44,708 nt of DNA from a virus, in the IMG/VR virus record IMGVR_UViG_3300035698_016251, positions 1 through 44,708 of that record, one strand, 5' to 3'. Positions 24,362 through 32,806 of this stretch are shown piece by piece (the stretch's first letter is position 1; each line of letters opens with the position of its first letter). The notes below the pieces were generated by a model, which did no database searches, was not told the DNA's origin, and saw only the letters and a program-made list of their open reading frames with translations. Both the position numbers and the translations under genes were made by a program.

Positions 24362-24856
24362 ATGATGGAATACCGAGCAAAGAGGACATTGAATTCAATC
24401 AGGGGGATTATCAGGACTGGTAGCAAAGTCCCACTTGATTATGAAAGATTTGAAGAGGCATTAATGAAAGGATGGATCGAATTGATTACGGAACCAGTTG
24501 AAACGACCCATCCTTTATTGCCTGAAGAAGTTGAAACCGAAATCAAGGAAGAAGTTGAAACCGAAATCAAGGAAGAAGTTGAAACCGAAATCAAGGAAGA
24601 AATAGAACCGGACATGCAAGAATTTCCTGTTGAAAAATCAGAAAATTCTCATGAACTTTTTGATGTGAGTATTAGTACTCATTGCCTTTTTTTAAATGAG
24701 GATTCAATAGAAGAGTTAGCATTAAATAATATTAAAATCATGGATGATCTAAAAGATATTGATGTTGATTCCCTTGTTAAAGTGAAGTATATCGGAGTTT
24801 ATAGAGCAGAGAAAATTTTACAATGTTATAAGGACTATCAAAGTAATGGCACGTAA
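24362..24856 (+). CDS. Head-region protein with acidic octapeptide repeats and HhH-like end
   Basis: 164 residues. N-terminus resembles the small head-completion proteins that follow capsid genes. Residues 54-80 contain three identical copies of EEVETEIK plus a partial fourth, encoded by a perfect 24-base repeat. The C-terminus (DVDSLVKVKYIGVYRAEKIL) looks like a helix-hairpin-helix motif. AGGAG eight bases upstream. Function not known. Confidence 0.6.
   Translation: MMEYRAKRTLNSIRGIIRTGSKVPLDYERFEEALMKGWIELITEPVETTHPLLPEEVETEIKEEVETEIKEEVETEIKEEIEPDMQEFPVEKSENSHELFDVSISTHCLFLNEDSIEELALNNIKIMDDLKDIDVDSLVKVKYIGVYRAEKILQCYKDYQSNGT
24524..24595 (+). repeat. Three perfect tandem copies of a 24-bp unit, in frame
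   Basis: Copies at 24524-24547, 24548-24571 and 24572-24595, with a fourth starting and then diverging. The unit encodes EEVETEIK. Exact identity indicates recent expansion by slippage; copy number may vary between isolates. Confidence 0.9.
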
Positions 24857-25061
24857 AAAATTTTTAATTCTTAAAGCATGTAAAACTGGATGTCCTAAAC
24901 GAGGCAAACAGACTATTCATTATCGTAAGGGGGAAGTTGCAGAATTAGATACAGACAATCCTATAATTACGAAATGGGTTAGAGCAGGTAATCTTAAGGA
25001 ACTAAAAAATGAGAACGTTTTACACGACAATACAACAGCTGAGGGACACAACCTTAAATGA
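24846..25061 (+). CDS. Small basic hypothetical protein
   Basis: 71 residues, with a short charged start and a CKTGCPKRG pattern. It overlaps the previous gene by 11 bases and the next by 53, so its frame is only modestly supported. Could be a head-completion protein. Confidence 0.45.
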   Translation: MARKKFLILKACKTGCPKRGKQTIHYRKGEVAELDTDNPIITKWVRAGNLKELKNENVLHDNTTAEGHNLK

Positions 25062-25704
25062 TAATCATTTAGTGGAATGTATTGTGGACAGATCAGGAGC
25101 CTTAATCACAGATTCAGATGTGGTAAGACTTCTGGATAAGCTCATTTATACTGAATCACGTATGTTTGATGGATATTTAAGAGGCTTTTTAGAAGTTCCT
25201 ATTCAACCAACTGTAACTTCATTGACTGGATCTATTACAATGATAAATGGATCCAGAGTTATTTTGGGAGCAGGAACTTTATTTTTGACTGAATTAGAAG
25301 TAGGAATGGAAATAAGACTTGACGATGAAGATAACTGTAGAATGATAATCTCTTCTATTTCTACTGATTTAGAAGCCATTTGTGAGGATTCATATTACGG
25401 TACACTTTTAACAGGGGTCTTCAGTAAATATATATCTAACATTCCCGAAGAAATTTCAGGTTTGATTTCAGGACATTTAGGATGGAAACTTTGGCAAAAG
25501 GATGGCAGGTATGAAGAGAATAATCCATTTGCCAGTGAAGAAGCAGAATACAGACGATTAGCAAAAGACATTAGAAAAGGTGATTATAGATTTGATACAG
25601 CTGCAGGTGAAGAAATAACTACAAAACCAGCGTATTATAATACAGATGTGAATATAGATGACGCTGTAATGAGTGAGTCTGAATTGAGGGGATATATTCC
25701 ATAA
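25009..25704 (+). CDS. DUF1320-like head-tail connector with inserted beta module
   Basis: 231 residues. The first 65 (IVDRSGALITDSDVVRLLDKLIYTESRMFDGYLRGFLEVP) and last 95 (GHLGWKLWQKDGRYEE...YRRLAKDIRKG) residues match Mu gp36/DUF1320-type connectors. Residues about 70-140 are an extra module, GAGTLFLTELEVGMEIRL with repeating strands, seen also in the genes at 26207 and 32807. AAGGA precedes the start. Confidence 0.65.
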   Translation: MRTFYTTIQQLRDTTLNDNHLVECIVDRSGALITDSDVVRLLDKLIYTESRMFDGYLRGFLEVPIQPTVTSLTGSITMINGSRVILGAGTLFLTELEVGMEIRLDDEDNCRMIISSISTDLEAICEDSYYGTLLTGVFSKYISNIPEEISGLISGHLGWKLWQKDGRYEENNPFASEEAEYRRLAKDIRKGDYRFDTAAGEEITTKPAYYNTDVNIDDAVMSESELRGYIP

Positions 25705-26207
25705 TGGCATCTACCCCTAGAATACCAACTGGTTCACCTGCTTTCTCTGTTAAGATGAAAGGCAATGAAAAGTTTGATGGTGCTATTAAAAATTTAGTCC
25801 AGAGAGGGAGTAATACAGGTAGAATAATGCGTTTGATTTCTATCAGAATGAAAAGTTTTCAGCGTGATCATTTTGATAAGGAAGAAGATTCTTTAGGGAA
25901 TAAGTGGGAACCTTTATCAGGGGATACAGTTGCATCTAGAAAGGGAGCAAAACAGGGTAAAAGGCAAAGGGCACATAATATATTGCGAGATACAGGCATA
26001 ATGTTTAATTCAATTACAAATGTTTCTGACTTATACAGTGCTCTTGTAGGAACTAATATAGAATATGGAGCTACACATCAATACGGTGATTCTGACAGGG
26101 GTATTCCACAGCGAGAATTTTTATATTTAAATTTAAAAGAGACACAAGTTTTATTGAGGATGTTAAAAGATGATTTGATATTAAGAGCATTAGGAGCAAG
26201 GTACTAA
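25704..26207 (+). CDS. Phage virion morphogenesis protein (Mu gpG-like)
   Basis: 167 residues. Key pattern: GNKWEPLSGDTVASRKG near 71-87, HNILRDTGIMFNSI near 94-107, ALVGTNIEYGATHQYG near 114-129 and IPQREFLYL near 133. This is the family involved in joining the head to the tail. TAATG overlaps on both sides. Confidence 0.8.
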   Translation: MASTPRIPTGSPAFSVKMKGNEKFDGAIKNLVQRGSNTGRIMRLISIRMKSFQRDHFDKEEDSLGNKWEPLSGDTVASRKGAKQGKRQRAHNILRDTGIMFNSITNVSDLYSALVGTNIEYGATHQYGDSDRGIPQREFLYLNLKETQVLLRMLKDDLILRALGARY

Positions 26208-27043
26208 TGGCAGTAGTTGAAACAGCATTTAAAGATAATCTTATAATTGAAGCAGCTGGCGATTTAATAAACACAGTTGTTCAATCTATCTGCAATGCCA
26301 CAGTTTTATCTTCAAGTGGGTACACCTATAATGCTGATTGGCTAGAAAGATTTGAATCAATTAAAGATTTAAATGTTATTAGTGCACACACCGGGAGAGA
26401 TTTTAAAAAAGCAACACATGAAAAACCTGACAGGTATCCTTATGTTGGTTTCTTTTTAGATAATGTAGTAAGAGATTATGAAAGCGGGGATGAAAATTTT
26501 CAAGGCAGTTTGGGATTACAAATTGGAGTTGAACAACCAACATTTGCATTAGCCCAAAAAGAATTAATTGATATTCATAGCGTTTGCAGAAGTCTTTTAC
26601 ATTTGGATAAATCATTAGGCGAAATTGCAAGGGGAGTATTGGCAATAGAAGATTCCCTTGTAGGTACTGCGATATTTAAAGGGCTTGATGTAGTTGGAAC
26701 AGAAACTGCTTTTACTACTTTAAATGTTGGTGAATGGATTGCATTAGAAAAAGATATAGATAGTTTCGGTGTAATTGATTCAATTACAAATGACACTGAA
26801 TTGAGATTGGTTGATGCTTATGCAGGTGAAGAAGGAATGACAGGGGAGATTGCATCAGTAAAATATTTTAAAAGGGGCGGTTTACTATCTCGTTTAGAAT
26901 GGACAAATTTTATTGTTCCAATTGAACCTTTGAATCAGAAACGAATGGGGGATGCTTTTATGGATTTGATTTCTTATTTTACCGTGTATTATACTGATGA
27001 TGTTTATAAATGTTGTGGTATAGGAGAACGTAATGACAGCTAG
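26207..27043 (+). CDS. Head-tail joining protein with inserted beta module
   Basis: 278 residues, not closely recognised. Gene order suggests a tail-terminator or head-completion protein. Residues about 155-220 (GTAIFKGLDVVGTETAFTTLNVGEWIAL and following strands) are a relative of the inserted module in the gene at 25009. Ends with CCGIGERNDS overlapping the next gene by 11 bases. Confidence 0.55.
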   Translation: MAVVETAFKDNLIIEAAGDLINTVVQSICNATVLSSSGYTYNADWLERFESIKDLNVISAHTGRDFKKATHEKPDRYPYVGFFLDNVVRDYESGDENFQGSLGLQIGVEQPTFALAQKELIDIHSVCRSLLHLDKSLGEIARGVLAIEDSLVGTAIFKGLDVVGTETAFTTLNVGEWIALEKDIDSFGVIDSITNDTELRLVDAYAGEEGMTGEIASVKYFKRGGLLSRLEWTNFIVPIEPLNQKRMGDAFMDLISYFTVYYTDDVYKCCGIGERNDS

Positions 27044-27599
27044 AATTAATCCAGAATCTTTAAAATATACTCCATATAGAGTGATAGTGCCATTTGAGGT
27101 TGTGACTCAAACAATGGAAGATATGAAAATTAATTATCCCAATGCTAAAATTAAACTTATAACTTCACCAAATTCTATTACTGGTGTTTATGCTGGCGGT
27201 CAGATAGTTGATGCCCCTACTATGATTGAAAAAGCATTTTTTAATAATCCTGTATGCAGAAGATTTTGTAAATTGATTCCACAAACAGGTGGCTATGATG
27301 AGCCTAATTCAGGATTAGCAAGGTCTCGTAAAGGATCACATCTGGGACAGGCAAAATTTAGAAAGGCACTAAATACCAGACCAATTGAATATGAAGAAGT
27401 TAATGAAGAGGAGGAAGCAAAAATTAAAAAGGAGGCGGAGCTGAAACTAAAAAAAGAAGCAGAGATTAAACTAAAAAGTGATAAAGAAAAATTGGATAAA
27501 GAAAATAAACAGAAGAGAAGGATTAGAGATCAAGGACCTAAGAAAAAATCTGACGCCGATACAGATAAATCAAATAAGCAACTGAGAGGTGATTTTTAA
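27033..27599 (+). CDS. Hypothetical tail-region protein with charged C-terminus
   Basis: 188 residues. N-terminal 110 residues are compact (TSPNSITGVYAGGQIVDAP), then a very charged helix from about 127 (EEEEAKIKKEAELKLKKEAE) to the end. No family recognised. It sits just before the tail tube gene and overlaps it by one base (TAATG). Confidence 0.55.
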   Translation: MTARINPESLKYTPYRVIVPFEVVTQTMEDMKINYPNAKIKLITSPNSITGVYAGGQIVDAPTMIEKAFFNNPVCRRFCKLIPQTGGYDEPNSGLARSRKGSHLGQAKFRKALNTRPIEYEEVNEEEEAKIKKEAELKLKKEAEIKLKSDKEKLDKENKQKRRIRDQGPKKKSDADTDKSNKQLRGDF

Positions 27600-28819
27600 T
27601 GAGTGATTCAAATTTATTAGGACATTTGGACAACAATCATATTGGTCCGGCTGTTCTTAAGTTGTATGATGAAACGAATGATTGGCTGGTTGATGTGGGG
27701 AAAGTCGACGATTTAGTTTTAACTAAAACAGTAGAAAAAGCATTTGTAACAGAGGTAGTTTCAGGTGTCACAGTACAGAGCAAAGGGCATTCTATAAATG
27801 AGGAATGGATGTTAAAAGGGAAATTTCGTGAACTTTTGGATCCCAATACTCAATATTTAATGTTTAAAAATTGTGGCACTCCATCAGTAACAGCGGATTG
27901 TAGCATCCAAACTATTACAGAAGTAATTCAAGTTTTTTCCGGCAGATGTAGATTAGTTGTGCATAATAATGGGTTCTACGGTACAGGGATACTCCCTGCC
28001 CCCTCTGGAATTGTGATTGCAGCTGTGGCAGCTCCAATTGGAAATATGCCTGATACTTATGCTGTACATGTTGAGGCTGTGTATACAGGTGGAGGAACAT
28101 CTAATCCAGTTCTAGCAGCTCCAGCAACCATTGCTGTTGGTGCTGGTGAATCTTTAGCAGTCCAAATTACAGCCCCGGCAGATGGCTCTGTTCCTGAATC
28201 ATACAATATTTATGTTCGTGGTATAGGTGATGTAGATGCAACACTTTGGTTGAATACAACCAGTTTAAATGTATTTTTTACAGCTGTTGTTACTGGTGGT
28301 GCAACAATACCAGCTGATGGAACTTCAAGTATCACAGTAACAAGTAAAGATGGGCTGACTATCTATGATGTTGATGTTGATTATTCTGTAGAGCCATCCT
28401 GTGCTGGAATTTGTATCATTGCTGATGGGGCTATTGAAGATGGTCAATGGATAAAAGTAACCTACAGTTATTTTGCCAACCCATTTACTACAATCTCATT
28501 AGGACCAAGTAATAGGTACCCTAAATACGGACATCCGGTAATTATAGCAATGAAAGATGATGATAGGGAAACACCTGCCGGAAGAGGAATTGAAATCCAT
28601 TTATGGAAAGTAGATATGGAATCAGGTTTTGATATGGAACTTGGAAAAATGGATTTTGACACGGGTTATGATTTTGAATGGAATGTATTTTTTAGTGAAA
28701 ATGATTTAAATCACGGTGTGGTTTACACATACCATAGACAATTTTCAAGTTACGGTTTAGAAGATTTAAGAGCACTCACTGAATACAGCACTGCTGATTC
28801 ATGTGCAGATGCATCATAG
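27599..28819 (+). CDS. Major tail tube protein with Ig-like insertion
   Basis: 406 residues. The two ends (MSDSNLLGHLDNNHIGPAVLKLYDE start, and FSSYGLEDLRALTEYS end) bracket an insertion at about 138-235 made of beta strands (VIAAVAAPIGNMPDTYAVHVEAVYTGG, ESYNIYVRG). Position before the chaperone and tape measure identifies it as tail tube; the insertion looks like an Ig/fibronectin domain projecting from the tube. Stops nine bases before the next start. Confidence 0.65.
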   Translation: MSDSNLLGHLDNNHIGPAVLKLYDETNDWLVDVGKVDDLVLTKTVEKAFVTEVVSGVTVQSKGHSINEEWMLKGKFRELLDPNTQYLMFKNCGTPSVTADCSIQTITEVIQVFSGRCRLVVHNNGFYGTGILPAPSGIVIAAVAAPIGNMPDTYAVHVEAVYTGGGTSNPVLAAPATIAVGAGESLAVQITAPADGSVPESYNIYVRGIGDVDATLWLNTTSLNVFFTAVVTGGATIPADGTSSITVTSKDGLTIYDVDVDYSVEPSCAGICIIADGAIEDGQWIKVTYSYFANPFTTISLGPSNRYPKYGHPVIIAMKDDDRETPAGRGIEIHLWKVDMESGFDMELGKMDFDTGYDFEWNVFFSENDLNHGVVYTYHRQFSSYGLEDLRALTEYSTADSCADAS

Positions 28820-28828
28820 GAGAGCAAT

Positions 28829-29329
28829 ATGACCGGTGAAAAGGACAGAATTGATGTAGAAACACCAAGGGAGAAATTGGAATTTGATGTATTAAAAATT
28901 TCAGATCCTAAAGGTAGAGATGTTGAGATTGATACAGATAAAGGAGTAATAAACTTTAAAATTATTCCTTTGTCTGTTGAGGATTTGCAAAATTCAGAAG
29001 GCAGAATTCGTAAAGTTATTGAATCTTTTACAGAGTTAAATACTCTTGTTACAGATGTAGTAGCATCTATTAAAGATTCAAGAAAAGATTCGGAAAAAGA
29101 AATGGAAGTAATTGATTTAATTGATATTTTGATTACTGAATTATCTGATGCTTCAAAGTTAATAGGCTTAGGGGATAAGGGGATAGAGGTAGTTCAAAAT
29201 ATTATTGAGATTGGATCAACAGCAAAATGGGAAGATTTAAAAAACCTTTCAATCTGGACAGTTGCAAAAATTGTTAAAGAAATTATTGGGCACAATTACA
29301 CGGATAGACTGACAGGTTTTTTAGAGTAA
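28829..29329 (+). CDS. Tail assembly chaperone (short form)
   Basis: 166 residues, helix-rich, directly upstream of the tape measure. Binds the tape measure and guides tube polymerisation. Residues FKIIPLSVEDLQNSEGRIRKVIE and the DLIDILITEL helices fit the role but not a named family. Its end carries T TTT TTA at 29317-29323, the standard site for making a longer form. Confidence 0.7.
   Translation: MTGEKDRIDVETPREKLEFDVLKISDPKGRDVEIDTDKGVINFKIIPLSVEDLQNSEGRIRKVIESFTELNTLVTDVVASIKDSRKDSEKEMEVIDLIDILITELSDASKLIGLGDKGIEVVQNIIEIGSTAKWEDLKNLSIWTVAKIVKEIIGHNYTDRLTGFLE
29317..29323 (+). promoter_or_regulatory. Programmed -1 frameshift site T TTT TTA (tail chaperone)
   Basis: Zero-frame codons are GGT TTT TTA, so the heptamer is in phase. 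After the slip, reading continues AGA GTA AGA and is open to 29622. This is the well-known G/GT arrangement of tailed phages. Confidence 0.78.
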
Positions 29330-29622
29330 GAGCCGATTATGGAAAGAAGAACAGAAATCGGCGACTAACTTATTTTGAGATTGAACAATTGTTTTTAAAA
29401 CATAGCTTTTCTTTAAATGAGATTCATAAATTCACATTTGGTGAAACTATATGCCGGTTGGATGTAATTGTTTTGAGAGAAGGTATAAGTCAATGTGAAG
29501 CCCAATATAGTCAAATAGCAGGTTCACTTGCTGAAGCCAAAGATAAAAAGGATGCGTTAAAAAATATTGAATTACAAATAAAAACTTTAATGCATAATTT
29601 TGATGAATTGCAGGTAATTTAA
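29323..29622 (+). CDS. Tail assembly chaperone -1 frameshift extension
   Basis: 99 codons joined to the upstream gene by -1 slippage at 29317-29323, giving a product of about 264 residues. The frame has no ATG or GTG before its coding part; a TTG at 29389 lacks a ribosome site. The extension (RLTYFEIEQLFLKHSFSLNEIHKFT...) is helical and ends one base before the tape-measure start, exactly as in lambda-type chaperone pairs. Confidence 0.75.
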   Translation, partial: RVRADYGKKNRNRRLTYFEIEQLFLKHSFSLNEIHKFTFGETICRLDVIVLREGISQCEAQYSQIAGSLAEAKDKKDALKNIELQIKTLMHNFDELQVI

Positions 29623-32285
29623 TGTTAGGCATAGGAAGCCAAAATTATTTAATTAAGGTTATTTTTGGACTGGAAAATAAACAATTCCTGTCCAAACTGC
29701 AAGCTACAGGAACCAAGATGAAGAGCATTGGTACTTCAATGACTCGTAATCTTACACTCCCTATTGTTGGTGCTGGAGTGGCTATTGTAAAATTCTCTGC
29801 GGATTTTGAAAAGCAGATGAATTTTGTTCAAGCGGTTACAAATGCTACCACAGAAGATTTTGAAAAATTAAGAAAACAGGCATTACTTTTAGGTCGTGAT
29901 ACAGCATTTAGCGCAGCTCAGTCTGCCGAGGCGCAAAAGTTTTTGGGTATGGCAGGATTTGAAACAACTGAAATTTTGACTGCTATGCCAGCAGTTTTGG
30001 ATTTGGCAGCTGCGGGTCAAATGGATTTGGCAAAGGCAGCTGATATTGTCACTAATATAATGACTGGAATGGGAGTAGAAGTAGATCAAGTTAGGGGTGC
30101 TGTAGATGTATTAACAAATACCTTTGTTCAATCCAATACTAATCTAAGTCAATTAGGCGAAGCCTTTTCCTATGTTGCCACAACAGCTAGTGAATTAGGG
30201 ATGAGTATTGAAGAAACCGCAGCTGGTATTGGTTTACTAGGTAATGCAGGTATTCAAGGGTCAAGAGCTGGAACTGTATTGCGTAATGTCATGGTTAGAT
30301 TAGCCAAGATCAATACACAAGTTGCCAGAGGCATTGATACTAATGTTACAAAAGCCTTTAAAAATTTAAATATAGAAATAGAAACGAGTGAAGGGACAAT
30401 GCGTTCGTTCACAGATTTAATGACTGATTTCAGAGCGTCAACAAAAGACATGACAGCCGTGAGACGCAAGGGACTGTTTAGTGAAATTTTTGGTATTCGT
30501 GGAGGAGAGGCTACTGCATTATTAAAATCTACTGATGAGGAGTTTAAAGCATTTGTAAAAAGTTTAGAGGACTCTGCAGGTACAGCTGAAAGAATTGCAC
30601 TAAAACAAATGGAGGGTTTTCATGGTCGAATGACTATGTTAAAAGCGTCACTTGAATTGCTGGCAATTTCATTTGGTGATTCAGGGATATTGGAGATGTT
30701 GACGGAGTTAGTCCAAGATAAAATAATCCCTTTTATAAATAGAATGGGTGAATTGAATCCTTTAATATTAAAAAATACTTTAAGAGTTGCTGGCTTTGTA
30801 GCTGCTCTAGGTCCCTTGATCTTTATTCTTGGAGGATTGATAACGCATCTAAGTACTATTGGTCCACTTATTTTTACAATTGGAACTTACCTTACCGGAG
30901 TGCACCTTGAATTAGTAGGGGTAGTAGCAATTCTTAAAGGATATGCGTGGGCTGGATTAGGTGCCTCCATTGCTAATTTTGCTATTGCACTTGGGTTTGT
31001 AGTAATTCCATTAGCTGCTGTTGCTCTATCAATTAAAAGTATAGTTGATGATGTAAATGATAGAATGTTTAATGCAAATCTTGCTGATATACTTGAAAGT
31101 TTGGAGGATCCAAATTTTATTAATTCTTTAGAGAACATTGAGGAAGTAACAAAAAAGATTCATGAGAATATTAAAGGCATTTATGGTTTTGCAGGGGGAG
31201 GATTTCCAAAAGGGCTTCGTGCTCCAGAAGTGCCCCTTCAGATAGAGTTGCCTGAATCAGCCTTTGTGAATTACAAAGATGTATCTGGAGAGGAAGCGAA
31301 AGCTGCGGAAGAGCGTGAGGCTTATTTAACAAGAATAGAAGATAAAATTAAAGCTATTAATAAAGAATTAAAATTTAAATCTGATCCTGAAATTAAAAAG
31401 GCTTTAGATGCATTACAAAAATTAGAGGAAAAATTAAATGATGTTAAAAAGCCAGTTGAAGAAGTAAAAGAAGAATTTGTAAGTTGGTTTTCAGTAATAA
31501 ATAAAATGTTTAGTGATGAAAATGCTGATAGGATACTTGGTTTTTTTGATAAAGTCAGTACTGTTTTAAATGATATTAAGCAAGCAGCTAAAGAGTCACA
31601 AGAAGCCTTTGAGAAATGGCAACAAGTATTTGCAGGTCCAGCTTTCCCACAAATGACTCCAGCAATTGAACAAATGCGTGAGTATGCAATTGAACTTTTT
31701 AAAGAAACTGGAAAAATATTTACAGGCGATATTCTAGGTAAGCATGGTGTACCTATTGGTGAGGGCTCTGATTTTGGTACTAAAAAATCAAAGAAGGATG
31801 ATCCCGACGCTGTTAAAAATATGTCCCAAAAACTTAATGATGTATTCCTTGAATCCATTCATGCTTTGACTAAATCAATTCAAAGTGGGGATATTGCAGG
31901 TGCCCTGCAAGGTATGTTCAATACTCTGGGCGATCTTTTTGGCGAAAGAATGAATGAAATAATCCAGAAACAAATGCAAAATGCAGAAGGGGTTACTGGA
32001 TTTGGTGGTCAATTATTAGGAGCATTAGGTGGTGGACTTGTAGGAGTGGGCATTGGATTATTAGGTGGATTATTAGGTGGTGGAAAAAAAGGCAGAGGGG
32101 ATAATCCTGATACACCTATTTTCGCACATGTCACAAATTGGAAAGATTTTTATCAAGCCGGAGCGTCATTAACCAGTTCATTTATTTTTAGTGGCAGAGC
32201 GCAAGGTGGGTATACTGATGCTCATGGAAGGAGTTTAGCTTATGATGTTCGTGATCAACAAACGGGAGTTCACTACTCAACATAA
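29622..32285 (+). CDS. Tail tape measure protein (TP901 type)
   Basis: 887 residues. Determines tail length. The TP901 core at about 60-340 is plain: FSADFEKQMNFVQAVTNAT, FLGMAGFETTEILTAMP, AADIVTNIMTGMGVE and SRAGTVLRNVMVRLA. Hydrophobic helices at about 390-425 and 445-470, coiled coil around 545-625, and a glycine-rich hydrophobic stretch around 793-822. At roughly 0.15 nm per residue, it predicts a tail near 130 nm. One-base overlaps on both sides. Confidence 0.9.
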   Translation: MLGIGSQNYLIKVIFGLENKQFLSKLQATGTKMKSIGTSMTRNLTLPIVGAGVAIVKFSADFEKQMNFVQAVTNATTEDFEKLRKQALLLGRDTAFSAAQSAEAQKFLGMAGFETTEILTAMPAVLDLAAAGQMDLAKAADIVTNIMTGMGVEVDQVRGAVDVLTNTFVQSNTNLSQLGEAFSYVATTASELGMSIEETAAGIGLLGNAGIQGSRAGTVLRNVMVRLAKINTQVARGIDTNVTKAFKNLNIEIETSEGTMRSFTDLMTDFRASTKDMTAVRRKGLFSEIFGIRGGEATALLKSTDEEFKAFVKSLEDSAGTAERIALKQMEGFHGRMTMLKASLELLAISFGDSGILEMLTELVQDKIIPFINRMGELNPLILKNTLRVAGFVAALGPLIFILGGLITHLSTIGPLIFTIGTYLTGVHLELVGVVAILKGYAWAGLGASIANFAIALGFVVIPLAAVALSIKSIVDDVNDRMFNANLADILESLEDPNFINSLENIEEVTKKIHENIKGIYGFAGGGFPKGLRAPEVPLQIELPESAFVNYKDVSGEEAKAAEEREAYLTRIEDKIKAINKELKFKSDPEIKKALDALQKLEEKLNDVKKPVEEVKEEFVSWFSVINKMFSDENADRILGFFDKVSTVLNDIKQAAKESQEAFEKWQQVFAGPAFPQMTPAIEQMREYAIELFKETGKIFTGDILGKHGVPIGEGSDFGTKKSKKDDPDAVKNMSQKLNDVFLESIHALTKSIQSGDIAGALQGMFNTLGDLFGERMNEIIQKQMQNAEGVTGFGGQLLGALGGGLVGVGIGLLGGLLGGGKKGRGDNPDTPIFAHVTNWKDFYQAGASLTSSFIFSGRAQGGYTDAHGRSLAYDVRDQQTGVHYST

Positions 32286-32806
32286 TGAATAGAATCTGGG
32301 CATATGTAACTATAGATGTGGACAAGGAACCTGTTTCCTCATTCGTTTATTTTGATCCAAGACTCTCTGATGTTAGAATTGAGATGGGTCATAATATGAC
32401 AGAGTATCCTTTGCGTGATGGCAGAATTTTATTAACACATGATTCTAAATATCAATTCCCTGTTAGAGGTCGATTAGTATTTGCAGGGCAGGATGCAAAT
32501 TTATTAGATATTTTAAATAACATAAGGTACTTTGCCCCTGTTCTATATAGATCATTTGTTTTACATCTTCCTCTCTGTATTTTTCAAGAGGGCAGACTAG
32601 GAGAAGGTGCAAAAGCATTTATGGTATATGTATTAAATATGGATCCTATTTTAAGTTCACTTGCAACCACTGAAGTTCTTCAAAGAATGAACACACAGGG
32701 CATAGTAAGTGGCACACAATTTCAATTGGATTTACATGTTTACTTAGATGGGGTATATTCAGATATTGATGATGTGACTTCTGTAGTATGGAATGATAGA
32801 ACATAA
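32285..32806 (+). CDS. Distal-tail-like protein
   Basis: 173 residues, between the tape measure and the tail-tip protein, where the distal tail hub is encoded. Beta-rich (YVTIDVDKEPVSSFVYFDPR, ILLTHDSKYQFPVRGRLVF). No family recognised; called from position. ATG overlaps the upstream stop. Confidence 0.5.
   Translation: MNRIWAYVTIDVDKEPVSSFVYFDPRLSDVRIEMGHNMTEYPLRDGRILLTHDSKYQFPVRGRLVFAGQDANLLDILNNIRYFAPVLYRSFVLHLPLCIFQEGRLGEGAKAFMVYVLNMDPILSSLATTEVLQRMNTQGIVSGTQFQLDLHVYLDGVYSDIDDVTSVVWNDRT

Noticed and set aside
24524-24595. CRISPR-like repeat
   Set aside because: Units are contiguous without spacers and lie in frame in a gene.
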